A stretch of DNA of 64,000 bases from Diphasiastrum complanatum (GCA_029204225.1 CM055097.1:46643001-46707000), one strand, 5' to 3'. Numbered from the stretch's first letter, positions 13,122 to 26,089 are shown. Notes: generated by a model from the sequence alone, not told the origin. Program-made: numbers and translations.

Positions 13122-13312
13122 ATGAAATGATTATGTACTGTTGCTGTCCATACAAAACCAGCAAGCTACTGTATTTCACACGTGTGGATCCAAAAATAGC
13201 AAATATAGGTTATTCTACACATAGAATTGCAAGCAATCACCAAGATAGTGCACCAACCATGTATAAGCATGAAATGAGATAGAGAAGAGAGAGGATGACT
13301 CTCTCCACGAGT
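13087..13312 (-). repeat. Internal Copia E LTR fragment
   Basis: It matches the central part of the 5' LTR (about 17437-17690), including GAGATGCAAACACTAATAGAA and TTTCACACGTGTGGATCC. At 13313 it passes directly into RNase H-coding sequence. It marks the join between the two pol copies. Confidence 0.7.
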
Positions 13313-16300
13313 TCCAATGGTGTACCTCAAAACTCGCTTTCCTAGCTTCCAATGCTCCTCACTAGGATCTTGCATGAATTGACTCAATCTTCCAACACAA
13401 TAGCTTAGATCAGGTCTAGTAATGGTTAGATAGATGAGTGAACCAACTAGCTTTCTATAGAGAGTAATGTCCTTGAAGGATCTTTCATTTCCTCTTATAG
13501 AAGCTTTACATGAGACTCCATAGGTGTATCAATAGCTTTTGCATCTACCATATGAAATCTTTCTAGAATAGAATTAGCATACTTCTCTTGACAAATGAAA
13601 GTAGATTGAGAAGATCTAATGAGTTCTAATCCTAAAATGTAATGCAAATTACCAAGATCATGCACCTCAAACTCCTTCTTAAGAGCATTCTTGATATCCT
13701 CCACATCTTGATTGTCTCCACCACTCAAGATGATATCATCCACATAGATTGGCAAGATGGTAACATCATTTCCAACAAACCTATAATAAAGTGAATGATC
13801 ATACTCACTCATAACAAAGCCTTGAGAGAGTAAAAAAGTGTTAAGCTTAGCATACCAACTCCTTGGTGCTTGCTTAAGGCCATACAAACTCTTTTGTAGA
13901 AGACACACATGATTTGGCTTTGTTGATGAGATGTAGCTCTCGGGTTGCTCCATGTATACTTCCTCCTCAAGATCACCATTCAAGAATGCATTTGAAATGC
14001 CCATTTGCCATAGATCCCATCCATAAAGTGAAGCAGGTGAAATGATGACTCGAATGCTTACCATCTTTGCCACGGGTGCAAAGGTCTCATCATAGTCAAT
14101 TCCCTGTTGTTGAGCATATCCTTTTGCCACTAAACTTGCCTTGTACTTGTTGATAGATCCATCTTGGTTTGTCTTCACCTTGAAGATCCATTTGCATCCA
14201 ATAGCTTTCTTGTCCTTAGGCAACTCCACCAATCTCCATGTTCCATTCTTCATAAGAGCTTGATACTCAAGATCCATTGCTTGGATCCACTCCTCTTCTT
14301 TCCTTGCTTGATCTACACTTGTAGGCTCATCCAAAGAGGTTAGGAAAGCAACATAATTTCCAAAAACTACTTGCTTACCCTTTTGATCAAATGTGAGCCT
14401 TGAAGGTACTTGTCTTTCTCTTGATGTTCTCCTTGGCTTTTGACTTGATGAAGGTCCATCATCACCACCATCCAAAGTAGGATCCTTCTCATCAACATCA
14501 AGAATGTTAGATCCATCTACTTTACCATCAATCATGCTTGAAGACACCTTTGGAATGTTTCCCTCATAAAAAATGACATCTCTACCAACAATCACTTTGT
14601 TAGTAGAAGGAATGTAAACCTTGTAGGCTTTACTCATCTCACTATATCCAACAAAAATACCTCTTCTTGAAGATGGATCCTCCTTGGTCCTATCATCAAG
14701 AGTAATGTTGACATAGCATGTGCATCCAAAGGTTGTTAGAAAGTTGACACTCGGCCTCCTCTTGAATAGCATCTCAAAAGGTGTCCTTCCATCCAAAATA
14801 GCACTCGGCCACCTATTGCACAAAAAATTGGCCCACAACAAAGCTTGATCCCAAAATGGTTTGTCAAGATTAGCACTTAACCTCATAGCTTTAGCACTTT
14901 CACATAAAGTTCTATTCTTCCTTTCAGCCACTCCATTTTGTTGTGGGGTCCTTGATGTTGTATACTCCCTCTTGATCCCATGCTCATCACAAAAGGCCTT
15001 GAACTTGTTAGATATGTACTCACCACCATTGTCACCTCTCAAGCAAGCACTTGATCTTTGTGGAGAATTGGTTCTCCCTTGCATTCTTGAACTTGACAAA
15101 GACATCATACACTTCATCCTTGCTCTTTAGTAGATAGATCCAACAAAATCTACTAAAATCATCAATGAATGTTACATACATCTTAGCTCCACTATTGCTA
15201 ATTGTAGTAAATCCATGAATATCCGAATGTACAAGTTGAAAAGGCTTTGTAGATATAGAAATAGATCTAGTATAAGGTAGTCTATGTGACTTAGACAAAG
15301 CACAAGACTCACAAACATGCTTGTCATTACTTAAGAAACTTGGAAGACCAATCACAACCTTCTTCCTTGCCATTACCTCCAATGACTTGAAGTTGAGGTG
15401 TCCCATCCTTTTGTGCCAAACCTCTTGAATAGAAATTTGCTCCCTTGCAACACATCCAACTTGGTTAGCAATAACACAAGCATCAAGTTTGAACAACTTC
15501 CCTTGCCTTTTACCTTTTCCAATCAAGACATCCTTCCTTTTGATCAAACAAGCATCTCCATCAAACTCCACCTTGAGGTCCTTACTTAGCATTTGACTCA
15601 CACTAAGCAAATTCTTGGTAATAGATGGAATAAACAAGACATCCTCCAAATGAACATTCCTATTTGTAGAGAGAGAAATAGGAATTGTGCCAATCCCTTT
15701 GATTGCACACTCACCATCATTGGTTGTGTAAATCACCCTCTTGTCATCTCCATATGCCAACAAAGAAGTGAAGTACTCTTTATGAAAGGTCATGTGTGAA
15801 CTTGCTCCACTATCAATCCACCAAGGATCTAGATCTCCATCATTAGCAAGCATACATGAAGACATCACAAAAGCATCATCATTTGCATCTTGCACATCCA
15901 AACCATCCTCATCAAGAGTAAGATTACCTTGCTTGTCTCCTTGATCTCTCTTCTTCTTGTAGCACTCACTTGCAAAGTGTCCTTTGATGCCACAATAGAA
16001 GCACTTGAGCTTTGATCTATCCTTCTTTTTGCCACTTGAAGAAGCATCCACTTGATCTTGCCCTTTAGACCACTTGCTTTTGGTTTTGCCCTTGAATTTT
16101 CCCTTTGTGAACATAGCATCCTCTTGAAGTGTCGATGTAGATCCACCTCTTGCTTGAAGCCTATATTCCTCATTGATCAAGATCTCTTGAAGATCCATCA
16201 AACTTGGCAAAGTCTTTTGAATAGCAATACTTTGAACAATGCTAGCATGAGCATCCAACAAGCCATTAAGAATCACTTGAATAAGCTCTCCTTCCTTAAT

Positions 16301-16725
16301 GCTTTCATCTATGCAAGCTAACTCATCATTCAATGCTTTCATTCTCAAAACAAAAGTACTTGGAATTTCTTAATTCTTTTGCAAACAAGAAAAGATTTGC
16401 CTTCTTAGAGTCAACATCTAGAAGTAGACTTGGATTCATAAAGCTTCTTCAATGAATTCCAAGCTTCCAAAGATGATGTGCACTTACCAACCTCCTTGAG
16501 AAGTTCATTGGTAACATTCATCTTTATCATGTGTAGAGCCTTCTTGGCCCTCTTGTCATACCTCAATTGATCTTGTTGTGTTGCTGGTCTCTCCTCCAAA
16601 CCTACAACAATATCCAAAACATCATTCATCTCAAGAAGTGACTCCATCCTCACTTTCCATAATGAATAGTTACTTGAGGTAAGCCTATCATTGGCTTCCA
16701 ACATGACTCCAATTGAGGTTGCCAT
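13313..16725 (-). pseudogene. Copia E second copy: gag-protease-integrase-RT
   Basis: From an ATG at 16725 the minus strand encodes gag (SSNYSLWKVRMES), a stop and shift near 16375, the gag remainder with zinc knuckle CFYCGIKGHFASEC, protease (WWIDSGASSHM), integrase with HSDIHG and CLRGDNGGEY, AERKNR, and reverse transcriptase with YVDDIILSGG. A frameshift near 15050-15117 splits integrase. The first reverse transcriptase acid is mutated: LWQMGISNAFLNG has Gly where Copia enzymes have Asp. After MESHVKLL the frame stops at 13495; the rest of the pol tail is present only to about 13313 (MSQFMQDPSEEHWKLGKRVL). The copy is dead, though only mildly decayed. Confidence 0.8.
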
Positions 16726-17313
16726 GTAGCAATGACCTGATCTTCTGTTTCAACCTGTTTCAATGCACAAAGAACTCCTTTGAACAACAACAAATGCTTT
16801 CAAAAGAAATCACCAAGATTTGAAACTATCTCACAAATTCTCTTCTAGCACTTATCCAAGCAAAGCAACACATAGAATCATGGAATCTTGATCAACCTAT
16901 GATCTATCCTCAATCTAATAACTTTTGCCACTTTCTAAGATTGAAACACACTTAAATGAAGTCCAACAACCTCACTATCTAGAGATCCAATCAAAATTAG
17001 GGTTTTGACAAAGTCGCAAAAAATTGACTATTCCAAATCTACATGCAAATGCTGAAAATTTGATATGCAATCTATAAGCCACCACTTAGGCTGAACCAAT
17101 GATCCAAAAACCGGCCAAATCCAGCATGTGAATTCAAAAAACGGAATTGAAGAAGTATTTTGACCTATTTAGTGTTTTGATCTACAAAAGATCCAATCTA
17201 CAAAAGCAAAAAATTCGATTTTGGTGTAGAATCCTCTCTAGCATGCTCTAGACTTGATATCTTCACCAAATCATTGATAGATCTGATTTCCTCCTTCATA
17301 ACCTGAAACACAA

Positions 17314-17325
17314 GCTCTGATACCA
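17314..17325 (-). promoter_or_regulatory. tRNA-Met primer-binding site of Copia E
   Basis: The minus strand reads TGGTATCAGAGC next to the LTR start TGTGAAAGATTTCAG at 17326. It identifies the right repeat as the 5' LTR. Confidence 0.85.
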
Positions 17326-17975
17326 TGTGAAAGATTTCAGATCCTTAAGATCCAATCTACGTGAATGATCTTTGGCTAGAAAGAGAATTACACTACCAAT
17401 TTCACCAATGTAGAAAAATCAGCATCTACACACAATTTGAGATGCAAACACTAATAGAATTTGATCAAACTTGAATGAAATGATTATGTACTGTTGTTTT
17501 CCGTACAAAACCATCAAGCTACTGTATTTCACACGTGTGGATCCAAAAATAGCAAATATAGATCATTCTACACATAGAATTGCAAGCAATCACCAAGATA
17601 GTGCACCAATGGATAGTAGAATCCAAGAGAACCATGTATAAGCATGAAATGAGATAGAGAAGAGAGAAGATGACTCTCTCCCCGAGTTACATCCTTTTAT
17701 AGCAGGTCCAAACCCTATTTGGCCACTTGGCTTTCCCACCAAAATGCTAACCCTACCAATTTTGGGTCTAGATTCAATGTACCCAACTTATTCAAATTGA
17801 ATATACTCAAACTCGCATTCTATCTTTCTCACACTTTCAAAAAGTGTTTATTCAAATGAAATTTAGACTAAAGAACTTTGAAAAGTCAACCTCTAATTCT
17901 AAAACAAGTTTTGGCCTCAATATGCCAAATATGGAAATATTGCAAAATGTGATGAAACTAGTTGAATCTTTCACA
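17326..17975 (-). repeat. 5' LTR of Copia E
   Basis: 650 bases from TGTGAAAGATTTCAG to GAATCTTTCACA, so the ends are mirror images of each other. It contains CACACGTGTG at 17530-17539. The right flank (from 17976) does not repeat the bases that precede 10080. Confidence 0.8.
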
Positions 17976-18175
17976 AAGAGTTGGGTGCTTAAGCCTATAT
18001 CTCCCCTTGGCACACAACTTCAAGGTGGTATTGAGCTCCATCTTGGCCATAGTAATGACTCGTTTGCATTAACTCATCTCGAGGACGAGTGTTGTTAAAA
18101 CCATGGACTTGACTCATTGAAAACAATACATTTGAATCATAATATCAAGATTATTCAAACAAAAGTTCTTGTTAC

Positions 18176-20072
18176 CTTGACTTTTTTCACTTTATGTGAT
18201 CTTTTGGTAATCTCACGAAATCTTTTTTCTCTCAACATCGTCATCATTTTTGAGCTCATCTGAATAAAAACACACTATAAAGGTATATACATAACGTGTA
18301 CCAAAAGTGCTTCTTAGATAAAAGATGATCATGCATACCTTTCGAGCTCGCATACTTCTTTCAGAATGCACATCTTCATACACATTTGAGGTCTCTTTCT
18401 CTTTTTCCTATATGAAACAAAGTCAAAATTTTATAACGATAATATATCAATCAAATTTATTTTTAATTTAATTAGAAAGTGTAATTTTGAAATTGAACTT
18501 GGGTGGACAATTCAACGTGTGTGGAAACAATCTCATCTTTGGAAGAGTCGTCATTCAATAGTTCCATGAATGTCATATGGCTAGGAAATCTTTGCACATC
18601 ATCAATATTCATTTCCTGCATCAAAAAACATAAATGTAATAATATTAATATACCTAAAAAGCTGACATATTCGACTCCATGCAATCACTTACAGAAGTGA
18701 CATAATTAACCAAACACTTGTTCCAAAGAAAAATCACAACATTTTAGACAAACTTTTTAAAATGGATTAATTTATTTGTAACTTAGATATCTACTTGTCT
18801 AAAGTATTCAATGGATTGCGGTGTATGGTTTTTCAAGATAAACCCTTGGAATGTTCTCACACATGTAAGACTAGATTCAACTTTGTTTGACAGTAGTATT
18901 ATAAAGTGCAAAATATTTATACTTTCATTATGTAAACTGATATTGTATATGTGAAATCAAATAAATACACATTTGATACGCTTGCTTGCATCTAAGTTTT
19001 TTGTCTAATAACAAATGAAGTAGTGATGCAAAACCAGAAAAAACTTACCTTGTCATGAGGAATCTTGTCAAGAGATTGTTTATATGCTTCTCCAAAGAGC
19101 AGCTCCGGCTCTAGCTCAACTTCTAAATGCCGCACGATGTTCAAGTGAGAGCCATTCTCCTTCATTACTTAAACATTACATACAACCATAAATTGAAAAC
19201 ATTACTTTCATGAAGTAAACCAATATTGCATATGTAGAATTATCAAATGCTTACTTGCTTAGATACCCGTTCTAGCCCAAAAGGCTTGGAACGTACAATA
19301 CGTTCCATTCCAGACGTTCCGGAACGTACTGGGTCGGAATGCATTTTTGAAATTAAAAAAAACATGACACTTGCTGGCCACGATCCATCTAATAGGAGGG
19401 TGCAGCAACAGAATCATTGTGGTACAGCTTGGAGAGAGAGAGAAAGAGAGAGAGGGGCTGAAAATTTTGTGTCATTATCCAAGCATTGATTATAGCGAAG
19501 GGCTGAAAAATTTTCTATGTAACATTAATTGAATTTGATCATCTATTAAGCTTGTTGACAAACAAAAATGCTAAAAGATAACCAAAGAACTTACCTTGTC
19601 TTGCAAGCTCTCGTTCATAAATGGAGAAACCCCATCTTGGGTTTGGAATTCAACATGCTGCAAGAACATCGACTACAATTTGAATGTATTATTTCAATCA
19701 TGTGCGAACTACTTGGAGATTAGAAAGATATATGGAATGCTGGTCACTAAAATGTTTGGCCAACAATTTTCGACCATATAACTTGTTGTCATCACGACTT
19801 TTTCTTTTGGGAGGAAAAAATTTTTGGTCGTAAGTTGGTATATCAATCATGCACATCTCATGACCACTAGGATGAACGACTGGAGCTTGCATTTTTGTGA
19901 TGGAATTTATTCCTTCTACATCATTCACTCCAATCACATGATTTTGCATCCTAGTATTATCATTGTTGAGAATATTCTGCACGAATGGTTTACATTGGGC
20001 CGACGACAAAATCTTCAAAATCTTTTCGATATCGTCTCATGTGTAACCTTCCAACTAATATTGCTAAATAAC
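18176..20072 (-). CDS. Multi-exon gene of unknown function in the TNP2-type transposon
   Basis: Five small exons with good splice sites chain on the minus strand, all in phase 0: 19657-19595 (21 codons, ends QDK before GTAAGT), about 19153-19049 (ends HDK before GTAAGT), 18615-18499 (begins EMNIDDVQRFPSHMTF), 18407-18339 (EKEKETSNVYEDVHSERS) and 18259-18176 (MSSKMMTMLREKRFREIT, basic, ends KVK before GTAACA). A longer frame at 20072-19698 (TKMQAPVVHPSGHEMC region) lies upstream and probably belongs to the same transcript, but its donor is unclear. The product would be small, acidic in the middle and strongly basic at the end. I recognise no family. It lies just downstream of the transposase C-terminal region on the same strand, and its 3' end may be cut by Copia E. 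Confidence 0.45.
19288..19327. repeat. Nested perfect palindromes (GGAACGTA family)
   Basis: GGAACGTA-caa-TACGTTCC (19288-19306) is followed at once by the 14-base perfect palindrome ACGTTCCGGAACGT (19314-19327). It lies in an intron of the multi-exon gene. It could be the end of a small inserted element or a protein-binding site. Confidence 0.6.
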
Positions 20073-20480
20073 CTGCATATGTTTGAATCATTAAACCACC
20101 AAACATTATACTCAAACATGAAAATGAATTCATGTTGAAAAGCACATTTGTGATTGTTGACAATGAATGAAATAATGATCCAGCAATGCTATTTCTAACA
20201 ATAGCATTGTGCTAGTTCTTTTAATTTGTTTTATCTTAACATACTTACAAAAACATTCATTGTTATCCAAATATAAAAATGTTTGAGACAAACTACATGG
20301 TAAACATCTATTGCATAATTAGACATACATTTATAAAAAATAAAATGTTACACAAATTGAATGAAATAAATGATATCTCATCACCATAATTAAATATATA
20401 CACAAAACATTGTATGTATGTCAACATGAAAGTAAATCTAAAGTGGGTTCATGTCCAAGAAGGAACACCAATGTATTTTC

Positions 20481-21494
20481 TTAGCTCTCACTATACCAAG
20501 CAACTGGAACTTGTTTTAATGTTCGATCTATCTCTAATCTACGACTTTTTACTATATGCCAATTTGATAAAAATGTAACACATTTGTCCCAATCCACATA
20601 TGTTTCTTCTTCTTGATCCACCCTCCACATCCCACATTGATTTCTCATCTTTCTTATCCAACCAACTTTCATGAGTTTATTTTCAACATCCACATTTCTG
20701 ACTACCGCATGTCACAAATGTTTTGGATCAATCTGGATTATAACTATATCATGTTCCTCTAGCTAAGGAGGGACACAACCTGGAGATCCATAAGCCAATA
20801 GTCTCTTTCATATGCGCAGGTCTTTAATTTCATATGCAGTAATTTCGGAGCCATGAGAAATTGGGATGAACTTATGCAATAGAGAGGTGATTGGTTTGAT
20901 ACAATCCCAGTTGCAAGAAACAAATGTTTTCTATAGAACACTCATTCTTGTGGTGTCATCGATTTTCAGATGTTCCTTGTCATCTGCAACCAGAATACAT
21001 TGGCAAAAGTATTTTGCACCAAAAAATATCATGAATTCACCATTGTTTTGCATAGCGAAAAATGATGCGAGTTGTGCTTTCCAAGGACCTACATTATTTT
21101 CCCAATTGGTGTCATCTATCCTAACAACCACATGGTCTCCTATTGCATATATCTCGCCACCAAAGAACACTTTGTTGTAAATCATTATTTGTCCAAAGTA
21201 TCCATGCCCTCTTTCAATTTGCCAAAAATGTTCCGCATATTGTGTCTCATCTTCCGTGGGCACACGACATTGCTTTCTTTTTTGTGTTATGGCTATCCCC
21301 TTTGTGAGCATAACATCCTCGCATGGATATCCACATTTATGTGCTAGATATGTTTTCCATATTTCCTTTGCCTTCGAAACAGATGAAACTTCAAATATTC
21401 CACGTTTATGAAATGAGAAACAATCCAACAAATGAGTCGTTTGTAGTGCATATCCATCAGGAAGAACTAAGAATGCATGAAAATGACCAAGCAT
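20481..21494 (-). pseudogene. C-terminal region of TNP2/KDZ-like transposase with BAH-like domain
   Basis: A 187-codon frame (21494-20931) and its continuation through a few stops to 20481 follow the transposase core on the minus strand. Within it, IYAIGDHVVVRIDDTN, GPWKAQLASFF and GEFMIFFGAKYF follow the order of a BAH domain: an opening 'Y-x-GD-hydrophobic-V' strand, a 'P-W-x-A-x-I/L' strand and a closing aromatic '(W/F)F-x-x-K-Y/F' strand. TRMSVL and a HKFIPISHG segment follow. Further on, after one stop, comes EEHDIVIIQIDPKHL and a 70-codon frame rich in charged residues (VDWDKCVTFLSNWHIVKSRR). BAH domains read histone or nucleosome surfaces. The BAH call rests on a pattern read by eye, and the frame is broken. 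Confidence 0.45.
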
Positions 21495-21770
21495 CCTCTA
21501 AGGTGGGAGAAGCCCATCCTTATCCCTTCGAATACTCTCAAAAGTTGATATAAATACTTTTCTCCTAAAAAATTGAGAGTAAGAGACTTCATTGCTTTTA
21601 TTATTTGCGAAAATATTGACATAGGTCGAAACCTTGCATTCAAAGTCATAGCACCAGTACACATCATGATTTCCATGTTGATATATATCATCCAATATTT
21701 CGCCATTTCCTGCATACACAAGTGCGAGATAAATTGGAAATGCAAGAGCAATAGACAAACTACATGGAAA

Positions 21771-24336
21771 TCATGAGGTCTTATAATGATTCCAACCTGG
21801 AACGTGTTCCAATGGAGACGAGTTTGGACCAAGGTACTCCTCACTTCGAGCTCTCCAAGCAAGGAGCAAAGATCGTGCCATAGTGAGACCCTCCGTTGAC
21901 CATCCAGTGTCTCTACTATAGTTGTAAAAAATGTGCGCGATGTCTATAAGTAATAGACCTAGATCAGTTGAGCATTTCGATATACCGACCACATTTCCTA
22001 ATATGTTTGGTAGGCACCATTGAATGAATTTTTGATTTTCTTCTGCTTTGAAGATTGAATGGTACTTGCTAGGAAGATGAGGCCAACATCCATACCGTAT
22101 CGAATTTGGTGTCTTTTTGAACACTGTTGTGAAAATAGCATCGATTGCTTTGGTGGATTCACGGGTGCACTCCTTCATAAGGCCGAATATATACTTGCAA
22201 AATAAGTTCAAAGACAATATGTGCATAGCATCATACACTAGATCTATTGCAAGATCAAAGCTATACAAAGCATGTAGTCGGCAAAGTTAGACTCTCCGAA
22301 AAAACCTATACCTCTTAGTCTTTCCTCCCTTTCGTATTGGATGTGTGTTTTATTGTGCTTCGACAATGCATCAACCATCTTGCATGTTGATCATTTGGTT
22401 GCGGGATATCTTGCTTGATATCTATTTCCATCGAAGTCATATCGACCAGGATAGCCATCTATCCTTCCATCGAGTGTGGTCTAGCTTTGTCTCTGCAGCA
22501 AAAGGATTGGCCACCACTCTTGAAAAGCCCGATTTTACATTGGGCCGGATGGTCTCCTGTCACCATCATTAATATTGTACAAAGATGACATTTTTCAGAT
22601 ATAGTGTCCGACTGAGACATAATTTGAGAGGGGGGATAGTTGTAAATAAATCAACTCCCTCAACAAAAAGATGTTCTAGTTTAGCTATCAAAGGTTGCAG
22701 GAATGTTGCAAATGCATCATCCATAGTTCGAATAAGCTTCTTGCAACTAAGAGGTATCAATAAAACTGGTAAAATTTCTTGTGCGCAAAGCTTTCCAGCA
22801 TTAAGTATCTTGACTTCCACAACATAACAATCTTTTTGAGTGGATCGTGAGGCTTGAAATCCATCTGTGTGCAAAAGGAGAGCAAAGTTTCTTGGATCCC
22901 CCTATCACATCAAAGTAAAAAAATATTAGTACACCAATCTTTGCTATAAAGTGTATTTGAATTTTCTATCTCAACATCAATCATTAAAGTACCTTGCATA
23001 ATTTCCTCTTGCATTGGATTGACGAGCGACATGTTGTGCATACGAAGTCATAGATTCCTCTATCCTCGTCCCAACTATCGTGAAGGAGTCGTCACAACAT
23101 AACAATCTTTTTGAGTGGATCGTGAGGCTTGAAATCCATCTGTGTGCAAAAGGAGAGCAAAGTTTCTTGGATCCCCCTGTCACATCAAAGTAAAAAAATA
23201 TTAGTACACTAATCTTCGCTATAAAGTGTATTTAAATTTTCTATCTCAACATCAATCATTAAAGTACCTTGCATAATTTCCTCTTGCATTGGATTGACGA
23301 GCGACATATTGTGCATACGAAGTCATAGATTCCTCTATCCTTGTCCCAATTTTGGAAATGTTGTATAGGCCTTTTTGCAAAAGCTCTGCTCACAAATAAC
23401 TGGCAATTCAAACGACGAGTTAGGATCCCAAAATGCATGTGTCTCTCTACATTTTTCCCCATCCCAAAATTCATTGATATGAACAAGATGCTCCATTTGT
23501 TGTTTGCCTAGCCATCGCTCTCTGTTTTGCCACATCCTTAAAAAGTCGTGGCAAATCATTCTACTTTTTGAAAGGAACTGCAGTTGGGCGGAAATTGGAG
23601 CATACTCAAATGAAATCATGTCTTTTCTAGGCATTTGCATTCCATGCATTTCTCACAGCAAGACGGACAATCACGTTTCAAAGTCCTCTTTTGACGAGAG
23701 TCTTCTTGGCAGAGACAATACAATACATCACCGACATAGTTATCTTCTTTGCTGGGTTGAAAGACCTGAGCACTATGTGGACTATTTCCTACACCAATCA
23801 CATTCGAAAGCGTTGCACATCATGCATTCCTAACCCAATATATGTGTTTATTAATTGTTTCCAAGATATTGGAATCTTGACTCCATTCAGATCCCCATTC
23901 ACGTGGTTGAAAGTTGGACCAAAAGTTTGGCAAGACTTGGTTTTGTTTTTACATTTGCATTTGTGGCATCCTTTGACCCAACCATGTCCCCAAAAAGAAG
24001 TCGTAACATTCCATCTTGAAATTGTATGGGTGTTTGATATTTATCCCACAATGCCTGCATCTCAATACATCTTTCTAATATTTTGTCCTCTAGAGATAGG
24101 ACTTCTGGTTGTTCCCTATAGCATTGAGGAGTCTCAAGTGAGACATCCTCATTAGTTGTGTCCCCATGGAGTACTTCGTCGTACACAATGTTGTTATCAT
24201 CTTGACTCATGAAGGTCTCTATACGGCAATGAAGATAGTACACACGATCGGATACATATTCAACACCGAGCGGTGTGTGTTTGCACTTGTAGTTGCATGT
24301 GCATCTTCGAAGACCAAGTCTTGATTCACTTGACAT
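21771..24336 (-). pseudogene. TNP2/KDZ-like DNA transposase, decayed
   Basis: Pieces in order on the minus strand resemble large TNP2-type transposases. First is a Cys-rich N-terminal frame from 24336 (RCTCNYKCKHTPLGVEYVSD). Then comes CPSCCEKCMECKC with a segment FLSKSRMICHDFLRMWQNRE and HINEFWDGEKCRETHAFWDP (23801-23335). Next is a linker TMDDAFATFLQPLIAKLEHL (22874-22569), then GDHPAQCKIGLFKSGGQSFC with a RYDFDGNRYQARYP tail (about 22560-22395). Last is the frame 22268-21771 with DLVYDAMHILSLNLF, the D-x-M-H acid region typical of this superfamily. Introns and several frameshifts separate the pieces, and a tandem duplication (22818-23349) disrupts the middle. The family assignment is by motif order. 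It could not transpose itself as it stands. Confidence 0.6.
22818..23349. repeat. Tandem duplication inside the transposase gene
   Basis: 22818-23074 and 23093-23349 are near-identical 257-base copies separated by 18 bases. Both run from CACAACATAACAATC to a TCCCAA end, with only a few substitutions (for example CTCGTCCC against CTTGTCCC). The duplicated part covers an intron and flanking coding pieces of the transposase. Confidence 0.9.
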
Positions 24337-26089
24337 CTACAAAAATAGCGGATGCATATGTACTTTAGGACAACTGACACAAACTCCATAGTCGTTACTA
24401 CATTTTATTCAAAAATGATACTTGCACTACGAGAATGACTTCAAGGAAGAGAGTATTCAAGAAACTAACACTTAATCTTAAATGTGCTAACTTGGTTACT
24501 GCCAAGTGGTCAAACCTCCGGTGGAGTTAGAACTTGGATTAAAAGTTTGGGAGCAATGGTCTGATCACCAAATTCCAAGTCCATGATTCTAGGAGCAAAT
24601 TGTCATGGAGCATACTCATGCATGCTTTATCCCGATGTACATGTTGTATAGAATTCAAAATACGATAATGGGACAACAAAGGAGGATAATTGAGCCATGT
24701 AAGTTTCAGTTTTTTCCAAAAGAACATTCCGACTTGAGTTCGATTTTTAATCAACGATACTCTTGTAAAAAAATGTGCCCCTGATAGAAGATTTCAAATT
24801 TGTTATTTTGCTTAGCTATAATAACAATCCATCTTATAGCCAGTTGCGAAAGATTGCTCTAACATTCAATAAGAGCCTTGGAAGGGGGAAACGTCCGTAA
24901 ATCCTCACCGTGATAATATATATTTGCGAAGCTTTTTTCCCTTACTCCTGAACAAGACAACAGTCTAATTAGCTACATTTCTATAGTAGATGACCTTTAA
25001 AAGGTCATGTGGTAGTTTTGCAGCTTAGTATCTCTGTAAGAAATAAGAAATCTGCATCCTTGAATGTGGTTGTTTCATTGTGTTCCATTCTCCGGATAAG
25101 CCAGTAAATAATCCCAAAATATTAAAAACAAAGCATCTCACTACTTGGAAAATGTTGTACCAATGGATTAAAGGAAGATATGTGCTTACCAAAGCAGACG
25201 AGCAGTGAGAGTAATCTTCTGCCTCCAGGCAATGTCAGAGATTTGAAAAAAGAAATATCGATGGCAGACTCCTGAATTATAAGATCAGTTGCTGCATTAC
25301 ACAACAGGACGAAGGATATAATCAGCTCAAGCTACATGAGGAAAAGACGATATAAAAAACATTACTGACCTTGATGTCTTTTTCAGCCTTGTTTGTTCAA
25401 CGTATACTGCAGAATGTCTGAACTTTGCCACAGAAAATCAACAAATTATGTATGATCTCAGAGTTGTAAGAGAGAAGGACACATGTCTACGATCTTGTAT
25501 TTGAATAAGGATTCCATATTGAAAAGCCCCAATCAGCTCCAACTAAAAGATAGCATTACAACGTCAAGAAGGCTTGCAATAGAAAACTCCACAGAAATTA
25601 CTCAGAATATGACCCATAAATTTTTTGTTAAAAGCAAGTTTTCATCATACAAAATTAGAGATGTAAGTACCACATTGGACCAGGTTTTTTTCATACCATT
25701 TACTTCAAGCCAAGATGGTTGCTTGCTGGTAGTTAGCTGAAAATAATTTGGAGCCAATATTATCTTATTTCAAAGAAAAGCTAGTGATACTAAGCCGGCT
25801 AAACACAAAAGAAAAACCAAGACACAGATTATCCAAGCTGATAATATATTATACTATTGAAATTATGCATTTGACTGTAGAGCAAGAATCTGAGAGTGTT
25901 ATTGGAGGATTGCTTTCAAATTTGTCAACCAAGTATATCAGATTACATGATTATAATCCATTGCAAGCTAGGATCAGATTATCGTTATGCTGTTGTGTTT
26001 CTTGGGTGCAAAAAGTTCTCGTTCGGACCTTTAGGGAATCTTAAGCTAGAAGTACATATAAGGTGAACTGAGCACCACAACTTAATGAG
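24337..26089. other. Gene-free stretch between transposon and IDD pseudogene
   Basis: I see no coding region longer than about 100 codons with family features here, no LTR pair and no exon encoding the N-terminal part of an IDD protein (KKRNLPGNP-type). The first IDD exon, if it survives, is not visible. CACTACGAGAATGAC near 24434 recalls a CACTA terminus but has no partner that I can find. Confidence 0.4.

Noticed and set aside
17844-18098. 84-codon frame crossing the end of Copia E
   Set aside because: It starts inside the LTR and runs into flanking DNA, so it is a chance fusion.
24434-24448. CACTACGAGAATGAC as the right end of the minus-strand transposon
   Set aside because: Position fits, but no matching inverted end was seen near 18000-18200, where Copia E has probably removed it. 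The terminus call cannot be supported.
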